DNA from: Pseudomonas viridiflava
GTDB lineage: Bacteria > Pseudomonadota > Gammaproteobacteria > Pseudomonadales > Pseudomonadaceae
Length of the DNA stretch: 58,847 nucleotides
Direction: 5' to 3'
Assembly (NCBI RefSeq): GCF_001642795.1
Contig: NZ_LKEH01000048.1
Coordinates: forward strand, 38,167-97,013
A program made the position numbers and the translations under genes. Shown piece by piece: positions 17,391 through 25,992 of this stretch (positions are counted from its first letter, which is position 1; the number at the start of each line of letters is the position of its first letter). The notes beneath the pieces were generated by a model that had not been told where the DNA came from, searched no databases, and was given only the letters and a program-made list of their open reading frames with translations.

Positions 17391-17424
17391 AAAAAAATCA
17401 GCCCGGACTGGGGTCCGGGCTGAT
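17391..17424 (-). terminator. Terminator of the DUF2790 gene
   Basis: ATCAGCCCGGA and TCCGGGCTGAT pair perfectly around CTGGGG. On the minus strand a run of seven T follows. It lies in the 304-base gap between the antiporter start and the DUF2790 stop. The gap also has a CCCCAAA..TTTGGGG-like pair near 17275-17297 in the antiporter leader. Confidence 0.85.
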
Positions 17425-17479
17425 GGTGGGTGGAGCGTTGGGTTCAATGTATCGGGGTGGCCTCCTGGCATGTCTGGAA

Positions 17480-17812
17480 TCATTGGCTGTTACGGCAGCC
17501 GCTGAGAACCTGGTACTGGACGGTGTTCAGATCGCCTTTGGAATCCTGGTAAGTCATCAGTTTGGGCATCACGCTGCAGGTCTTGACGTCCGGCGACTTG
17601 CGGATGACTTTCGCGACATCCAGGTGCATCCCGTAATGGTATTCCTTGATTTCCGGCATCGGCTTGTTAGCGCGGGTTGCATATTTCTGCACGGCGGCCT
17701 GGTGGTCCTTGATCAGGGTTTCTGCCTTGACTTCGTCTGAGGTGTAAGCAAAAGCGCTCAGAGGGGAAAGAATCGCCAGAGCCAGCAGCAGGGATTTAGC
17801 AGTAGTACGCAT
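17480..17812 (-). CDS. DUF2790 small periplasmic protein
   Basis: Exported protein of 110 residues. The signal peptide is MRTTAKSLLLALAILSPLSAFA. The mature part has the Pseudomonas DUF2790 pattern: MPEIKEYHYGMHLDVAKVI, then C, MPKLMTYQDSKGDL, and a late cysteine in LSGC; the two cysteines may pair. GGAG precedes the start. The function is unknown; relatives in pseudomonads often sit near metal or envelope-stress genes. A TTAC-N6-GTAA site lies about 75 bases upstream, resembling sites of CzcR/CopR-like response regulators, and a czcRS pair is in this window. Confidence 0.85.
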   Translation of the reverse strand: MRTTAKSLLLALAILSPLSAFAYTSDEVKAETLIKDHQAAVQKYATRANKPMPEIKEYHYGMHLDVAKVIRKSPDVKTCSVMPKLMTYQDSKGDLNTVQYQVLSGCRNSQ

Positions 17813-18054
17813 GTTCGTGTTCTCCGTTGTTTGAAAGTGAGTTCAATGTAACGGTCGAGGGTTAACGCGAACGTTACTGAATAATTACGTTTTTGTAAGT
17901 TTGGAGATTACCCGGTTTTTTTGATGTTTTTTATTTATGACAAATTTGTCATGTTCCGCTCACCTTCCTGTTAGGTACCCGCTCGTAAGATGGGCACATT
18001 CCTGCAAAGCGCCCAGCGCAACGCAGGGTCCAGACATTAACGAGAGAAGAGGAA
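17813..18054. promoter_or_regulatory. Divergent promoter with two palindromic sites
   Basis: TTAC-GTTTTT-GTAA lies at 17885-17898, nearer the DUF2790 gene. ATGACAAATTTGTCAT (17937-17952), a perfect 16-base palindrome, is nearer the plus-strand gene. Both fall in an AT-rich section quite unlike the flanking coding DNA. Confidence 0.45.
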
Positions 18055-18279
18055 ATGAAGATGAAACTGATTAAATCGATGGTCTTTGCAGTTGCCGCCT
18101 TGTCCTTTACAAGCGCCTTTGCCGACGACGGCAACGAATTCGCAAGCACCGCTGCAGACAAGATGCGGATGGCCCAGGAGCAGCGTTTCCAGGAGCGTCA
18201 GGCCGCCAAGCAGGGTGAGCAGTATGTCAACTCGGATGAAAAATCCAAGTCTGACAAGTCCGACAAGACTGAAGGCTAA
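18055..18279 (+). CDS. Small exported hydrophilic protein, unknown function
   Basis: A 74-residue protein with a clear signal peptide (MKMKLIKSMVFAVAALSFTSAFA, cut before DDGNEF). The mature part is about 50 residues, strongly charged, with a Gln/Arg/Glu helix (AQEQRFQERQAAKQ) and a Lys/Ser/Asp tail (KSKSDKSDKTE). GAAGAGGAA precedes the ATG, and a terminator follows. I do not recognise a family. It is probably secreted to the periplasm and is divergent from the DUF2790 gene, with which it may be co-regulated. Confidence 0.75.
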   Translation: MKMKLIKSMVFAVAALSFTSAFADDGNEFASTAADKMRMAQEQRFQERQAAKQGEQYVNSDEKSKSDKSDKTEG

Positions 18280-18356
18280 CGCGTTTGGTTTGCAATGAGC
18301 AGCACCCTTGTTCGCCTTTGGCAGCTTTCCGGCTCCTTTGGTTGAGGCGAATGTTT

Positions 18357-18382
18357 AAGCGTCCTTCGGGGCGCTTTTTTTT
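18357..18382 (+). terminator. Terminator of the small exported protein gene
   Basis: AGCGTCC-TTCG-GGGCGCT forms a stem with a tetraloop, followed by eight T. Confidence 0.85.
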
Positions 18383-18398
18383 GCTTTTTTAAAAAGCA

Positions 18399-18420
18399 CA
18401 ATATGCCAGTTGGCATATTG
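18399..18420. promoter_or_regulatory. Perfect 22-base palindrome upstream of the porin gene
   Basis: CAATATGCCA and TGGCATATTG flank GT. It lies about 190 bases before the porin start in an AT-rich, gene-free stretch (18280-18610). Shape and place suggest an operator, but I cannot name the protein. Confidence 0.5.
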
Positions 18421-18610
18421 TATTAGTTTCGTATTTCTGAAAGGTTATTCTGATTTTAGTGCAAGTAGGGTTTCTTTCGGATTTGTAATCTTCTCGTCAT
18501 CTTCGTGTTATCTCCGCCTCTTCAAGATTGTGCCTCACTGGCAGCCGTCTATTTATAACAACATGCCAGGTCGACACGTTTACCCGATCTGCCAAATGAA
18601 CGGAGCGCAC

Positions 18611-19936
18611 ATGAATCAACGTAAAAGACTTTCCCTCGCCTTGTGTTCGACCCTCGCCGGGATGACACCCTTTGCCGCCTTCGCAGAAGAGCAGAAAGAA
18701 GGGTTTGTCGAAGGCAGCACGCTCAATATCCTCAACCGAAACTTCTACATGAACCGTGACCACCGCAATGGCGAGTCGAGCCCGACGGGCAGCGGCTACT
18801 CCGAAGGCTGGGCGCACGGCATCATGGGGCGGTTCGAATCGGGCTTCACCCAGGGCACCTTCGGCGTCGGCCTCGATGCGTTCGCCATGGTGGGCATCAA
18901 GCTGGACACGGGCGACGGCCGAAACGGCCTGCAGACGCCGTTCTCGGTGATGCCTGTCGATTCGGATGGCAACGCTCGCGACGAATACACCAAAGTCGGC
19001 GGCGCACTGAAAGCCAGAGCTTTTGACACCGTGGTTCATGTCGGCGATGTGTTTCCAGTGACGCCAGTGGTTGCCTACGGTGATGCGCGTCTGCTGCCGG
19101 AAAGCTTTCGCGGCGTGACTGCCAGTAACACCAGCATCAAAGGCCTGACTGTGCAGGGTGGTCGCCTCAACGGGATGAGCCAGCCTGCATCCAGTGACAT
19201 GAAAGAAGGCTTTTCCACGTTTTACGCCGGGCCGGTCGACTCGCCCTGGCTCGCGTACTTTGGCGGCGACTATGAAGCCACCGACAGACTGAACCTTTCG
19301 CTGTACACCAGCCGGTTGAAGGATGCCTGGGATCAGAAATACGGCTCGGCCTCCTACGTGCTGCCGATCACCAGCGACCTGTCCATGACCAGCAGCCTGA
19401 ACTATTACAACGCGACCGACGAAGGCAAGCGCCTGCTCGGCGAGTTCGACAACGACATCTGGAGTGCCAGTGTCGGCCTGAAATACGGCGCGCACAGTCT
19501 GGCGGTGTCCCATCAACGCAACCAGGGCGACGACGACTTCGATTACCTGAGACTGTCCGACTCGATCTATCTGGCCAACTCCATCCAGTACAGCGACTTC
19601 AACTCACCGAAGGAGCGCTCGTGGATGGTCACTTACAACCTGGACATGACCACCTACGGCGTGCCGGGCCTGACGTTCATGACCCGTTACGGCAAAGGCA
19701 CCGATGCCGATTACTCCAATGCCAACAGCACCTACATGCGCCGCGACGCGCAGGGCAACCCGCTGACCGACCAGAAACGCTGGGAGCGCAACATCGAAGC
19801 CAAATACATCGTGCAGACCGGGACCATGAAAGACCTGTCAGTACGCGTGCGTCAGGCCACAACCCGGGCGACCGCGTTTGAGTCGGATCTGGATGAAGTG
19901 CGGGTGATTGTGGAATACCCGCTGAGTGTTCTCTGA
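18611..19936 (+). CDS. OprD-family outer-membrane porin
   Basis: Outer-membrane channel of 441 residues for a small nutrient. The signal peptide is MNQRKRLSLALCSTLAGMTPFAAFA. The mature N-terminus GFVEGSTLNILNRNFYMNRD is typical of OprD/OccD-OccK porins, and alternating beta-strand patterns run to the C-terminal VIVEYPLSVL. The start at 18611 has CGGAG upstream; a longer frame from 18410 is not signal-peptide-like and is rejected. The substrate is unknown; the family imports carboxylates or basic amino acids. A terminator follows. Confidence 0.9.
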   Translation: MNQRKRLSLALCSTLAGMTPFAAFAEEQKEGFVEGSTLNILNRNFYMNRDHRNGESSPTGSGYSEGWAHGIMGRFESGFTQGTFGVGLDAFAMVGIKLDTGDGRNGLQTPFSVMPVDSDGNARDEYTKVGGALKARAFDTVVHVGDVFPVTPVVAYGDARLLPESFRGVTASNTSIKGLTVQGGRLNGMSQPASSDMKEGFSTFYAGPVDSPWLAYFGGDYEATDRLNLSLYTSRLKDAWDQKYGSASYVLPITSDLSMTSSLNYYNATDEGKRLLGEFDNDIWSASVGLKYGAHSLAVSHQRNQGDDDFDYLRLSDSIYLANSIQYSDFNSPKERSWMVTYNLDMTTYGVPGLTFMTRYGKGTDADYSNANSTYMRRDAQGNPLTDQKRWERNIEAKYIVQTGTMKDLSVRVRQATTRATAFESDLDEVRVIVEYPLSVL

Positions 19937-19947
19937 TTATTCGTCGA

Positions 19948-19979
19948 ACAAAAAACGCCCCGAGGGGCGTTTTTTTTGG
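19948..19979. terminator. Bidirectional terminator between the porin gene and czcA
   Basis: AAAAACGCCCC and GGGGCGTTTTT form a stem with A and T runs on either side. It serves convergent genes. Confidence 0.85.
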
Positions 19980-20000
19980 TCTGCGTCATGGCTCAGCCAG

Positions 20001-23000
20001 TCACTTGGCTTCCACCTCTTCCTCCTCCCGCCGATGCGCCCACTGATACAACGCGGGCAACACCAGCAACGTCAGTGCCGTAGACGACAGAATCCCGCCG
20101 ATCACCACGGTCGCCAGCGGCCTTTGCACTTCTGCACCGGTGCCTGTTGCCAGCGCCATCGGGATGAAGCCCAGCGATGCGACGAGCGCGGTCATCAGTA
20201 CCGGGCGCAGGCGGGTGAGGGCGCCTTCGGTGATGGCGTCGTGCAGGGAGCGGCCTTCCTCGCGCAGGTTGCGGATGAACGAGATCATCACCAGTCCGTT
20301 GAGTACCGCCACACCCGACAGGGCAATGAAGCCCACGCCTGCGGAGATCGACAGCGGTATGTCGCGCAGCCACAGCGCCATGACGCCGCCGGTCAGGGCG
20401 AACGGGATGCCGGTGAAGACCAGCAGGCCGTCCTTGAGGTTGTTGAACATCAGGAACAGCAGCGCGAGCACCAGTAACAGTGCAACGGGAACCACGATCT
20501 GCAGGCGTTTGGCGGCCGACTGCAACTGTTCGAACTGGCCACCCCAGTTGGTCCAGTAGCCCGCCGGAATCTGCACGCTGCTGTCGATGGTCTGGCCCGC
20601 GTCCTCGACGAATGAGCCCAGGTCACGGCCGCGCACGTTGGCGCTGACGATCACCAGTCGCTTGCCGTTCTCGCGGCTGATCTGGTTCGGCCCGAGCACC
20701 AGATCGAGGCTGGCAACCTGCGACAGCGAGATGAAGCTGATCTGCTGGTTAATGCTGCCTGCGCTGGCCGGCACCGGAATCAGCAGACTGGACAGTCCGG
20801 CCACGTCGGTGCGCAGCTGTTCGGACAGGCGCACCACCATGTCGAAGCGGCGATCACCCTCATACAGTGTACCGGCCTGCCGTCCGCCCAGTGCGGTGGC
20901 GATGGCGTCCTGCACATCAGCAACGTTGAGGCCGTAGCGTGCCGCCTTATCCCGATCGATGTTGATGGTCAGCACCGGCAGGCCAGTGGTCTGCTCGACC
21001 TTCACTTCGGACGCACCTGGCACCTTTTGCATGGCTGCGGCGATTTTGGCGGCAGTCTGGTTGAGCACGGTCATGTCGTCGCCGAACACTTTTACCGCCA
21101 CATCGCTGCGTACGCCCGACACCAGCTCGTTGAAGCGCAACTGGATAGGCTGGGACAACTCGTAATTGCTGCCCGGTACGCTGGCAGCGGCCTTTTGCAG
21201 CTCGGCGATCAGGGTTTCCCGCGACTTGTCAGGGTCTGGCCATTCGCTCTGCGGCTTGAGCATCACGTAGCTGTCGGAGATGTTCGGCGGCATCGGGTCG
21301 GCGGCAATTTCTGCCGTGCCGGTACGCGCGAACATGCGCTCCACTTCCGGCATCTTTTCGATCACGGCCTTTTCGAGGCGCTGCTGCATATCCACCGATT
21401 GCGTCAGGCTGGTGCCAGGCACGCGCAGGGCCTGCAGCGCGAAGTCGCCTTCGCTCAGGCTCGGGATGAACTCACTGCCCATGCGGCTGGCAGTAAAACC
21501 GGACAACACCATCACCACGAACGCCAGGGTGAAGGCAATCCAGCGGTGCCCCAGTACCCAGCCGAGCACCGGCGCATAGCGCTGGCGAGCGGTGCGCATC
21601 ACGAAGCCTTCTTCTTCCTTGACCTTGCCGGTCACGAACATGGCGATGGCCGCAGGCACGAACGTGACCGACAGGATCATGGCACCGAGCAGGGCGATGA
21701 CCACGGTAAACGCCATCGGGTGGAACATTTTGCCTTCGACGCCGGTGAGGGCGAAGATCGGCAGGTACACGACCATGATGATCAACTGGCCGAAGATCAG
21801 CGGGCGTCGAGCTTCTTTAGCCGCAGCGAAGACTTCGTGGAAGCGTTCGGCGCGGGTCAGCATCCGGCCGTGTTTCTGCTGCGCATGGGCAAGCCTGCGA
21901 ATCGAGTTCTCGACGATCACCACCGCGCCATCGACGATGATGCCGAAGTCCAGCGCGCCAAGGCTCATGAGGTTGGCGCTGACCTTGTTGGCAAACATGC
22001 CGGTAAAGGTGAACAGCATCGCCAATGGAATGACCATCGCCGTGATCAGCGCAGCACGGATATTGCCCAGAAACAGAAACAGGATCGCGATGACCAGAAT
22101 CGCGCCTTCGACGAGGTTTTTCTTCACCGTCGCAATGGCTTTTTCGACCAGGTTGGTGCGGTCGTACACCGTGACCGCTTCGATACCTTCGGGCAGTGTG
22201 CGATTGATGTCGGCGAGCTTGGCGGCCACGGCCTGGGAAACCGTGCGGCTGTTTTCGCCAATCAGCATGAACACGGTGCCGAGGACTACCTCGCGACCGT
22301 TTTCAGTGGCCGCGCCGGAGCGCATCTCCTTGCCGATGCCGACTTCAGCCACGCTGCTCACCCGAATCGGCGTGCCCTGAACGTTGGCGATGACGATGTT
22401 GGCAATGTCATCGATGTTTTCGAGCTGGCCCGGTGCGCGGATCAGCAGTTGTTCGCCGCCTCGTTCGATGTAGCCCGCGCCGACGTTGGCGTTGTTGCGC
22501 TCCAGCGCCGCCACCAGATCATTCAGGGTCAGCTTGTAGGCGGCGAGTTTCTTGGGGTCGGGCGCGATTTCATACTGTTTGGCGAAGCCGCCGATGGTGT
22601 TGATTTCGGCCACACCGGGCACGTTGCGCAACTGCGGCTTGATGATCCAGTCCTGAATCACCCGCAGGTCGGTCGGCGTGTACGGCGTGCCGTCTTCCTT
22701 GCGTGCGCCTTCTCGGGCTTCGACGGTCCACAGGAAAATCTCGCCCAGTCCGGTGGAGACCGGGCCCATCATGGTTTCGACGCCTTCGGGCAACTGGTCC
22801 TTGGCAATCTGCAGTCGTTCGTTCACCTGCTGGCGGGCGAAGAACAGGTCGGTGCCGTCCTCGAAAATCACCGTGACCTGTGACAGACCCGAGCGCGACA
22901 GCGAGCGTGTCTGTTGCAGACCGGGCAGGCCGGCCATGTTGGTTTCGATGGCGAAGGTGATGCGTTGCTCGGTCTCCAGCGGCGAAAAGCCGGGTGCCGA

Positions 23001-23153
23001 CGTGTTGATCTGCACCTGTACGTTGGTGATGTCGGGTACGGCATCAATGGGTAGTTTCTGGTAACTGGCGATGCCCAGCCCTGCCATCAGCAGGACCGCG
23101 AGCATCACCACGATGCGCTGTTCAATCGCGAATTTGATCAACCGTTCAAACAT
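20001..23153 (-). CDS. czcA: Heavy-metal efflux RND pump, CzcA type
   Basis: Inner-membrane proton-driven pump of 1050 residues, the engine of a tripartite metal exporter. It has 12 transmembrane segments with two large periplasmic loops. The signature in membrane helix 4, DFGIIVDGAVVIVEN (about residue 400), is the HME-1/HME-2 form that marks Co/Zn/Cd or Co/Ni pumps; it is unlike the CusA copper/silver form. The first helix MFERLIKFAIEQRIVVML and SLGALDFG are typical of CzcA. It follows czcB by 24 bases, last in czcCBA. The metal is most likely Zn/Cd/Co by family, not proven here. Confidence 0.95.
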   Translation of the reverse strand: MFERLIKFAIEQRIVVMLAVLLMAGLGIASYQKLPIDAVPDITNVQVQINTSAPGFSPLETEQRITFAIETNMAGLPGLQQTRSLSRSGLSQVTVIFEDGTDLFFARQQVNERLQIAKDQLPEGVETMMGPVSTGLGEIFLWTVEAREGARKEDGTPYTPTDLRVIQDWIIKPQLRNVPGVAEINTIGGFAKQYEIAPDPKKLAAYKLTLNDLVAALERNNANVGAGYIERGGEQLLIRAPGQLENIDDIANIVIANVQGTPIRVSSVAEVGIGKEMRSGAATENGREVVLGTVFMLIGENSRTVSQAVAAKLADINRTLPEGIEAVTVYDRTNLVEKAIATVKKNLVEGAILVIAILFLFLGNIRAALITAMVIPLAMLFTFTGMFANKVSANLMSLGALDFGIIVDGAVVIVENSIRRLAHAQQKHGRMLTRAERFHEVFAAAKEARRPLIFGQLIIMVVYLPIFALTGVEGKMFHPMAFTVVIALLGAMILSVTFVPAAIAMFVTGKVKEEEGFVMRTARQRYAPVLGWVLGHRWIAFTLAFVVMVLSGFTASRMGSEFIPSLSEGDFALQALRVPGTSLTQSVDMQQRLEKAVIEKMPEVERMFARTGTAEIAADPMPPNISDSYVMLKPQSEWPDPDKSRETLIAELQKAAASVPGSNYELSQPIQLRFNELVSGVRSDVAVKVFGDDMTVLNQTAAKIAAAMQKVPGASEVKVEQTTGLPVLTINIDRDKAARYGLNVADVQDAIATALGGRQAGTLYEGDRRFDMVVRLSEQLRTDVAGLSSLLIPVPASAGSINQQISFISLSQVASLDLVLGPNQISRENGKRLVIVSANVRGRDLGSFVEDAGQTIDSSVQIPAGYWTNWGGQFEQLQSAAKRLQIVVPVALLLVLALLFLMFNNLKDGLLVFTGIPFALTGGVMALWLRDIPLSISAGVGFIALSGVAVLNGLVMISFIRNLREEGRSLHDAITEGALTRLRPVLMTALVASLGFIPMALATGTGAEVQRPLATVVIGGILSSTALTLLVLPALYQWAHRREEEEVEAK

Positions 23154-23177
23154 GAGGGAATACTCGTACGACGCAGG

Positions 23178-24455
23178 TCAATGGGCGTGCTCGGCGGAGC
23201 CTTTGCCCAGCTCCGACTTGAGAATGAAGCTGCCGGCGGCGGCCACTTGAGTGCCTGCGGCCAGGCCTTTGACGATTTCTACGTAGCCGCCATCGCTGCG
23301 GCCGAGCGTGACGGGCGTCAATTGAAAGCCCTCGTCGTTGCGCACGAACACCGAAGGCTTGTCTTCGACGGTCTGGATCGCCGACTCCGGCAGACTGACC
23401 GCGACCTGGCTCTGTTCTGCCGCCACATCGACCGAGACGAACAGCCCCGGTCGCCAGGCGCCGTTGGGGTTGGCGAGGGTGACGCGAACGGTGGCCGCAC
23501 GGGTCTGCTCACCCAGCAGGCTGCCGACATAACCGATACGGCCCTCGACACGAGCGTTCAGGTCAGGTGCGCTGACCGAGACCGGGCGACCGACGATGAC
23601 TTTGTCCAGGTCCTTGGGCGCGACGCCGAAGGTGGCCCAGACGCGGGACAGATCCGACAGCGTGAAGGCGTTGCTCGCGTCGCTCACCACTTCGCCGATG
23701 GCCAGGTGTTTCTCCACGACCATCGCGTCGAAAGGGGCAATCAGCTCATAGCGGTTGCCTGCCGAGGGACTGACGCTGGCGCCGATGGCGCTGAGCTTCT
23801 GCCGGGCGTTGGACAGGCTGATGTCCGCTTCCTGAAAGGCCTGACGCGCCTGCTGGTAATCCTGTTCGGCCGAAATCCGGTCTTGCCAGAGTTTCTTCTC
23901 GCGCTGCAGGGTCAGCCGCGCCAGTTCCTGACGTCGCTGCGCCGCGTTCAACTCACTGCGTTGATCGGAGATCTGCTGGCTGGCGATGACGGCCAGCACC
24001 TGACCTTTTTTGACGCTCTGGCCCAGCTCGACCTTCACCGATTCGACAACGCCGCCGACCCGAGGCACTACGTGGGCGGTGCGGTCTTCATCGAAGCGGA
24101 TTTCGCCGGGGAAGGTGACTGACGTGCTCATTGGCCGGGGCTCGGCGGCGACCAGTTCAATGCCGGCGGCCTTGATCTGTTCGGCGCTGAGCTCAAGGTG
24201 GCCTTCTTCTTCCTCGTGAGCGGGCTCCGCTTTGGCGGCGCCGTGCTGTTCTGGTTCGCTGCCATGGCTGTCCTCGCCATGTTCCTCGTCCGCGTGGGCT
24301 TCTTCGCCTGCGTGGGCGTCCGCCGATTCGTTGGCGTGCGTGTCCGGTTCAGCCTGGGCGCTGAAAGGCAGCAGGCCAGGCTTCAGGGTCAGACTGCCCA
24401 GGCCAATGATGACCACCACCGCCAGGGCGATGCCAATGCTTCGTTTGTTGTCCAT
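23178..24455 (-). CDS. czcB: Periplasmic adaptor (membrane fusion) protein, CzcB type
   Basis: Adaptor of 425 residues linking CzcA to CzcC. A membrane anchor occupies about residues 7-28. Next comes a low-complexity His/Glu/Asp/Ala stretch (about 36-75) that could bind metal. The adaptor core is visible in VVPRVGGVVESVKVELGQSVKKGQVLAVI (lipoyl half), an alpha-helical hairpin (AAQRRQELARLTLQREKKLW) and beta-barrel parts. The ATG at 24455 with GGGAG upstream is chosen; the longer frame begins with TTG. It is the middle gene of czcCBA. Confidence 0.93.
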   Translation of the reverse strand: MDNKRSIGIALAVVVIIGLGSLTLKPGLLPFSAQAEPDTHANESADAHAGEEAHADEEHGEDSHGSEPEQHGAAKAEPAHEEEEGHLELSAEQIKAAGIELVAAEPRPMSTSVTFPGEIRFDEDRTAHVVPRVGGVVESVKVELGQSVKKGQVLAVIASQQISDQRSELNAAQRRQELARLTLQREKKLWQDRISAEQDYQQARQAFQEADISLSNARQKLSAIGASVSPSAGNRYELIAPFDAMVVEKHLAIGEVVSDASNAFTLSDLSRVWATFGVAPKDLDKVIVGRPVSVSAPDLNARVEGRIGYVGSLLGEQTRAATVRVTLANPNGAWRPGLFVSVDVAAEQSQVAVSLPESAIQTVEDKPSVFVRNDEGFQLTPVTLGRSDGGYVEIVKGLAAGTQVAAAGSFILKSELGKGSAEHAH

Positions 24456-24524
24456 GGATGCTCCCGGCAATCAGGTAGGTGCTGCGCACGCTGCGGTGCG
24501 CTCGATAGGTGCGCAAAAAAGAAG

Positions 24525-25784
24525 TCAGGGTTTGAGGCTGAACCGGTCGAGGTCGCCATAGATGCGTTCGACGCTGACGCTGGCGTCGGTGGCCGTTGCC
24601 AGCGATTCCAGGTATTGGCTGCGGGCGGAAATCAGGGTTCGCTGGGCATCCAGCACTTCGAGGAAACCGAATTTGCCCATCTCGAAGCCACGCGTTGCCG
24701 TATCGACCGCGCGCTGCGCTGCAGGCAGGATGACCCGGTTGAACGACTCCACTTCGCGCGAGGCGGTGGCCCATTGATCAAGCGCCGACTGGATCTGGGT
24801 GCGCAGTTTCAGCTCCACGGCATTGCGCAGGTCGCGTGCCTGGTCCGAGCGTCTGGCAGCAGAAAGGACGTTGCCCTGATTGCGATCGAACAAGGGAATC
24901 GGCATCGACAGGCCGACCACGTTGATGCGCTCGCGATCTTCACGGCTGTACTGGCTGCCGACACTGACGGTCAGGTCCGGAACCCGCTTGGCCCGTTCCG
25001 AACCGAGCGCGGCTTCACGCTGGTCGATCTGGGCCTGGGCGAGACGCAGTTCGGCCGTTTCGTTGAGGGCGGTCAGCAGTCTGGCTGAAGGCGGCACTTG
25101 GCCGGGTGACAGATCGGTGTAGTCCAGTCGGTCGAACGAGGCGGTCGGGGAGCCTGTCGCTCGAGCCAGCTCGCGGTGGCTGTTGATTTTCAGGGTCTCG
25201 GCGCGCCGTACCAGCAGGTCGGTTTCGGCCAGTTGCACCTGAGCCCGTGTCGCCTCGACCGGTGAGGTCTTGCCCGCCTGCACACGGCCTTCGGCCACTT
25301 GCAGGCCACGCTCGGCCAGTGAGCGGGATTGCCGCGCCAGATCCAGACCGGCCTGCGCACGGGCGGCGGCGTAGAACGCCTGAACCACCTCGGCCCGCAA
25401 CTCGTTGCCGCGCCGTTCAAGCTCGATCCGGGCGGCGTCCTGGCCACGGCTGGCGGCCTCGATTCGCGCCCCGCGCTTGCCGCCCAGTTCCAGCGCCTGA
25501 CTGAGCATCACGGTGGTGGTTTGGGTCTCGCTGCGTGTGTCCTCCGCCTCCCAGGACGCTACCGGGTTGGGCATCAAGCCCGCCTGCTGGCGTTCACCTT
25601 CAGCCACCCCGATTTCCCAGCGGGCGGCCGCAAGGTCAGGGTTCTCGGCAAACGCCGCTTCGATGGCCTGTGGCAGGCTCAACCCCTGAGCGATCGCCAC
25701 CGGAGTCATCAATGGAAACAGCAGCACGCACAGCGCGCCCGTTCTGATGTGCGTCCACCCTGACGCCAGCCTAAACCCGAGCAC
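24525..25784 (-). CDS. czcC: Outer-membrane efflux protein, CzcC type
   Basis: TolC-like outer-membrane factor of 419 residues, the exit duct for the Czc pump. An export signal (GALCVLLFPLMTPVAIAQG) is followed by two repeats of the outer-membrane efflux domain: LSLPQAIEAAFAENPDLAAARWE at the start of the first and LRLAQAQIDQREAALGSERAKRVPDLTVS opening the second. The chosen start codon at 25784 is GTG, with GGGAG upstream. It is first in the operon and divergent from czcR. A gap of 69 bases separates it from czcB. Confidence 0.92.
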   Translation of the reverse strand: MLGFRLASGWTHIRTGALCVLLFPLMTPVAIAQGLSLPQAIEAAFAENPDLAAARWEIGVAEGERQQAGLMPNPVASWEAEDTRSETQTTTVMLSQALELGGKRGARIEAASRGQDAARIELERRGNELRAEVVQAFYAAARAQAGLDLARQSRSLAERGLQVAEGRVQAGKTSPVEATRAQVQLAETDLLVRRAETLKINSHRELARATGSPTASFDRLDYTDLSPGQVPPSARLLTALNETAELRLAQAQIDQREAALGSERAKRVPDLTVSVGSQYSREDRERINVVGLSMPIPLFDRNQGNVLSAARRSDQARDLRNAVELKLRTQIQSALDQWATASREVESFNRVILPAAQRAVDTATRGFEMGKFGFLEVLDAQRTLISARSQYLESLATATDASVSVERIYGDLDRFSLKP

Positions 25785-25992
25785 GATCGTGGCTCTCCCG
25801 TTGCATACAACACCCCCGTCAGTGGAAAGAACAACCGCGCCAAAAGGCCCGTTGAACCTGAATGAGGAGGACTTTATGTAACCGGAGGTATCAGAGGGAT
25901 TGCTGCAAAATTACAATTCCGTTATGTGCTGTGGAGGCTGGCTGTTTGCCCGTACACTGCGGATCAACCGACATCAGACAGGACATTTATCC
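25785..25992. promoter_or_regulatory. Divergent czcC/czcR promoter region
   Basis: The motif TTAC-AATTCC-GTTA (25911-25924) has the same half-site spacing as the perfect TTAC-N6-GTAA site upstream of the DUF2790 gene. Such sites suit OmpR-type metal-response regulators. Another TGTAAC word lies near 25877. The assignment is inferred. Confidence 0.4.

Noticed and set aside
21027..22883. A 618-residue plus-strand frame inside czcA
   Set aside because: It lies wholly opposite the conserved czcA, and its sequence is rich in His, Asp, Gln and Arg as such shadows are.
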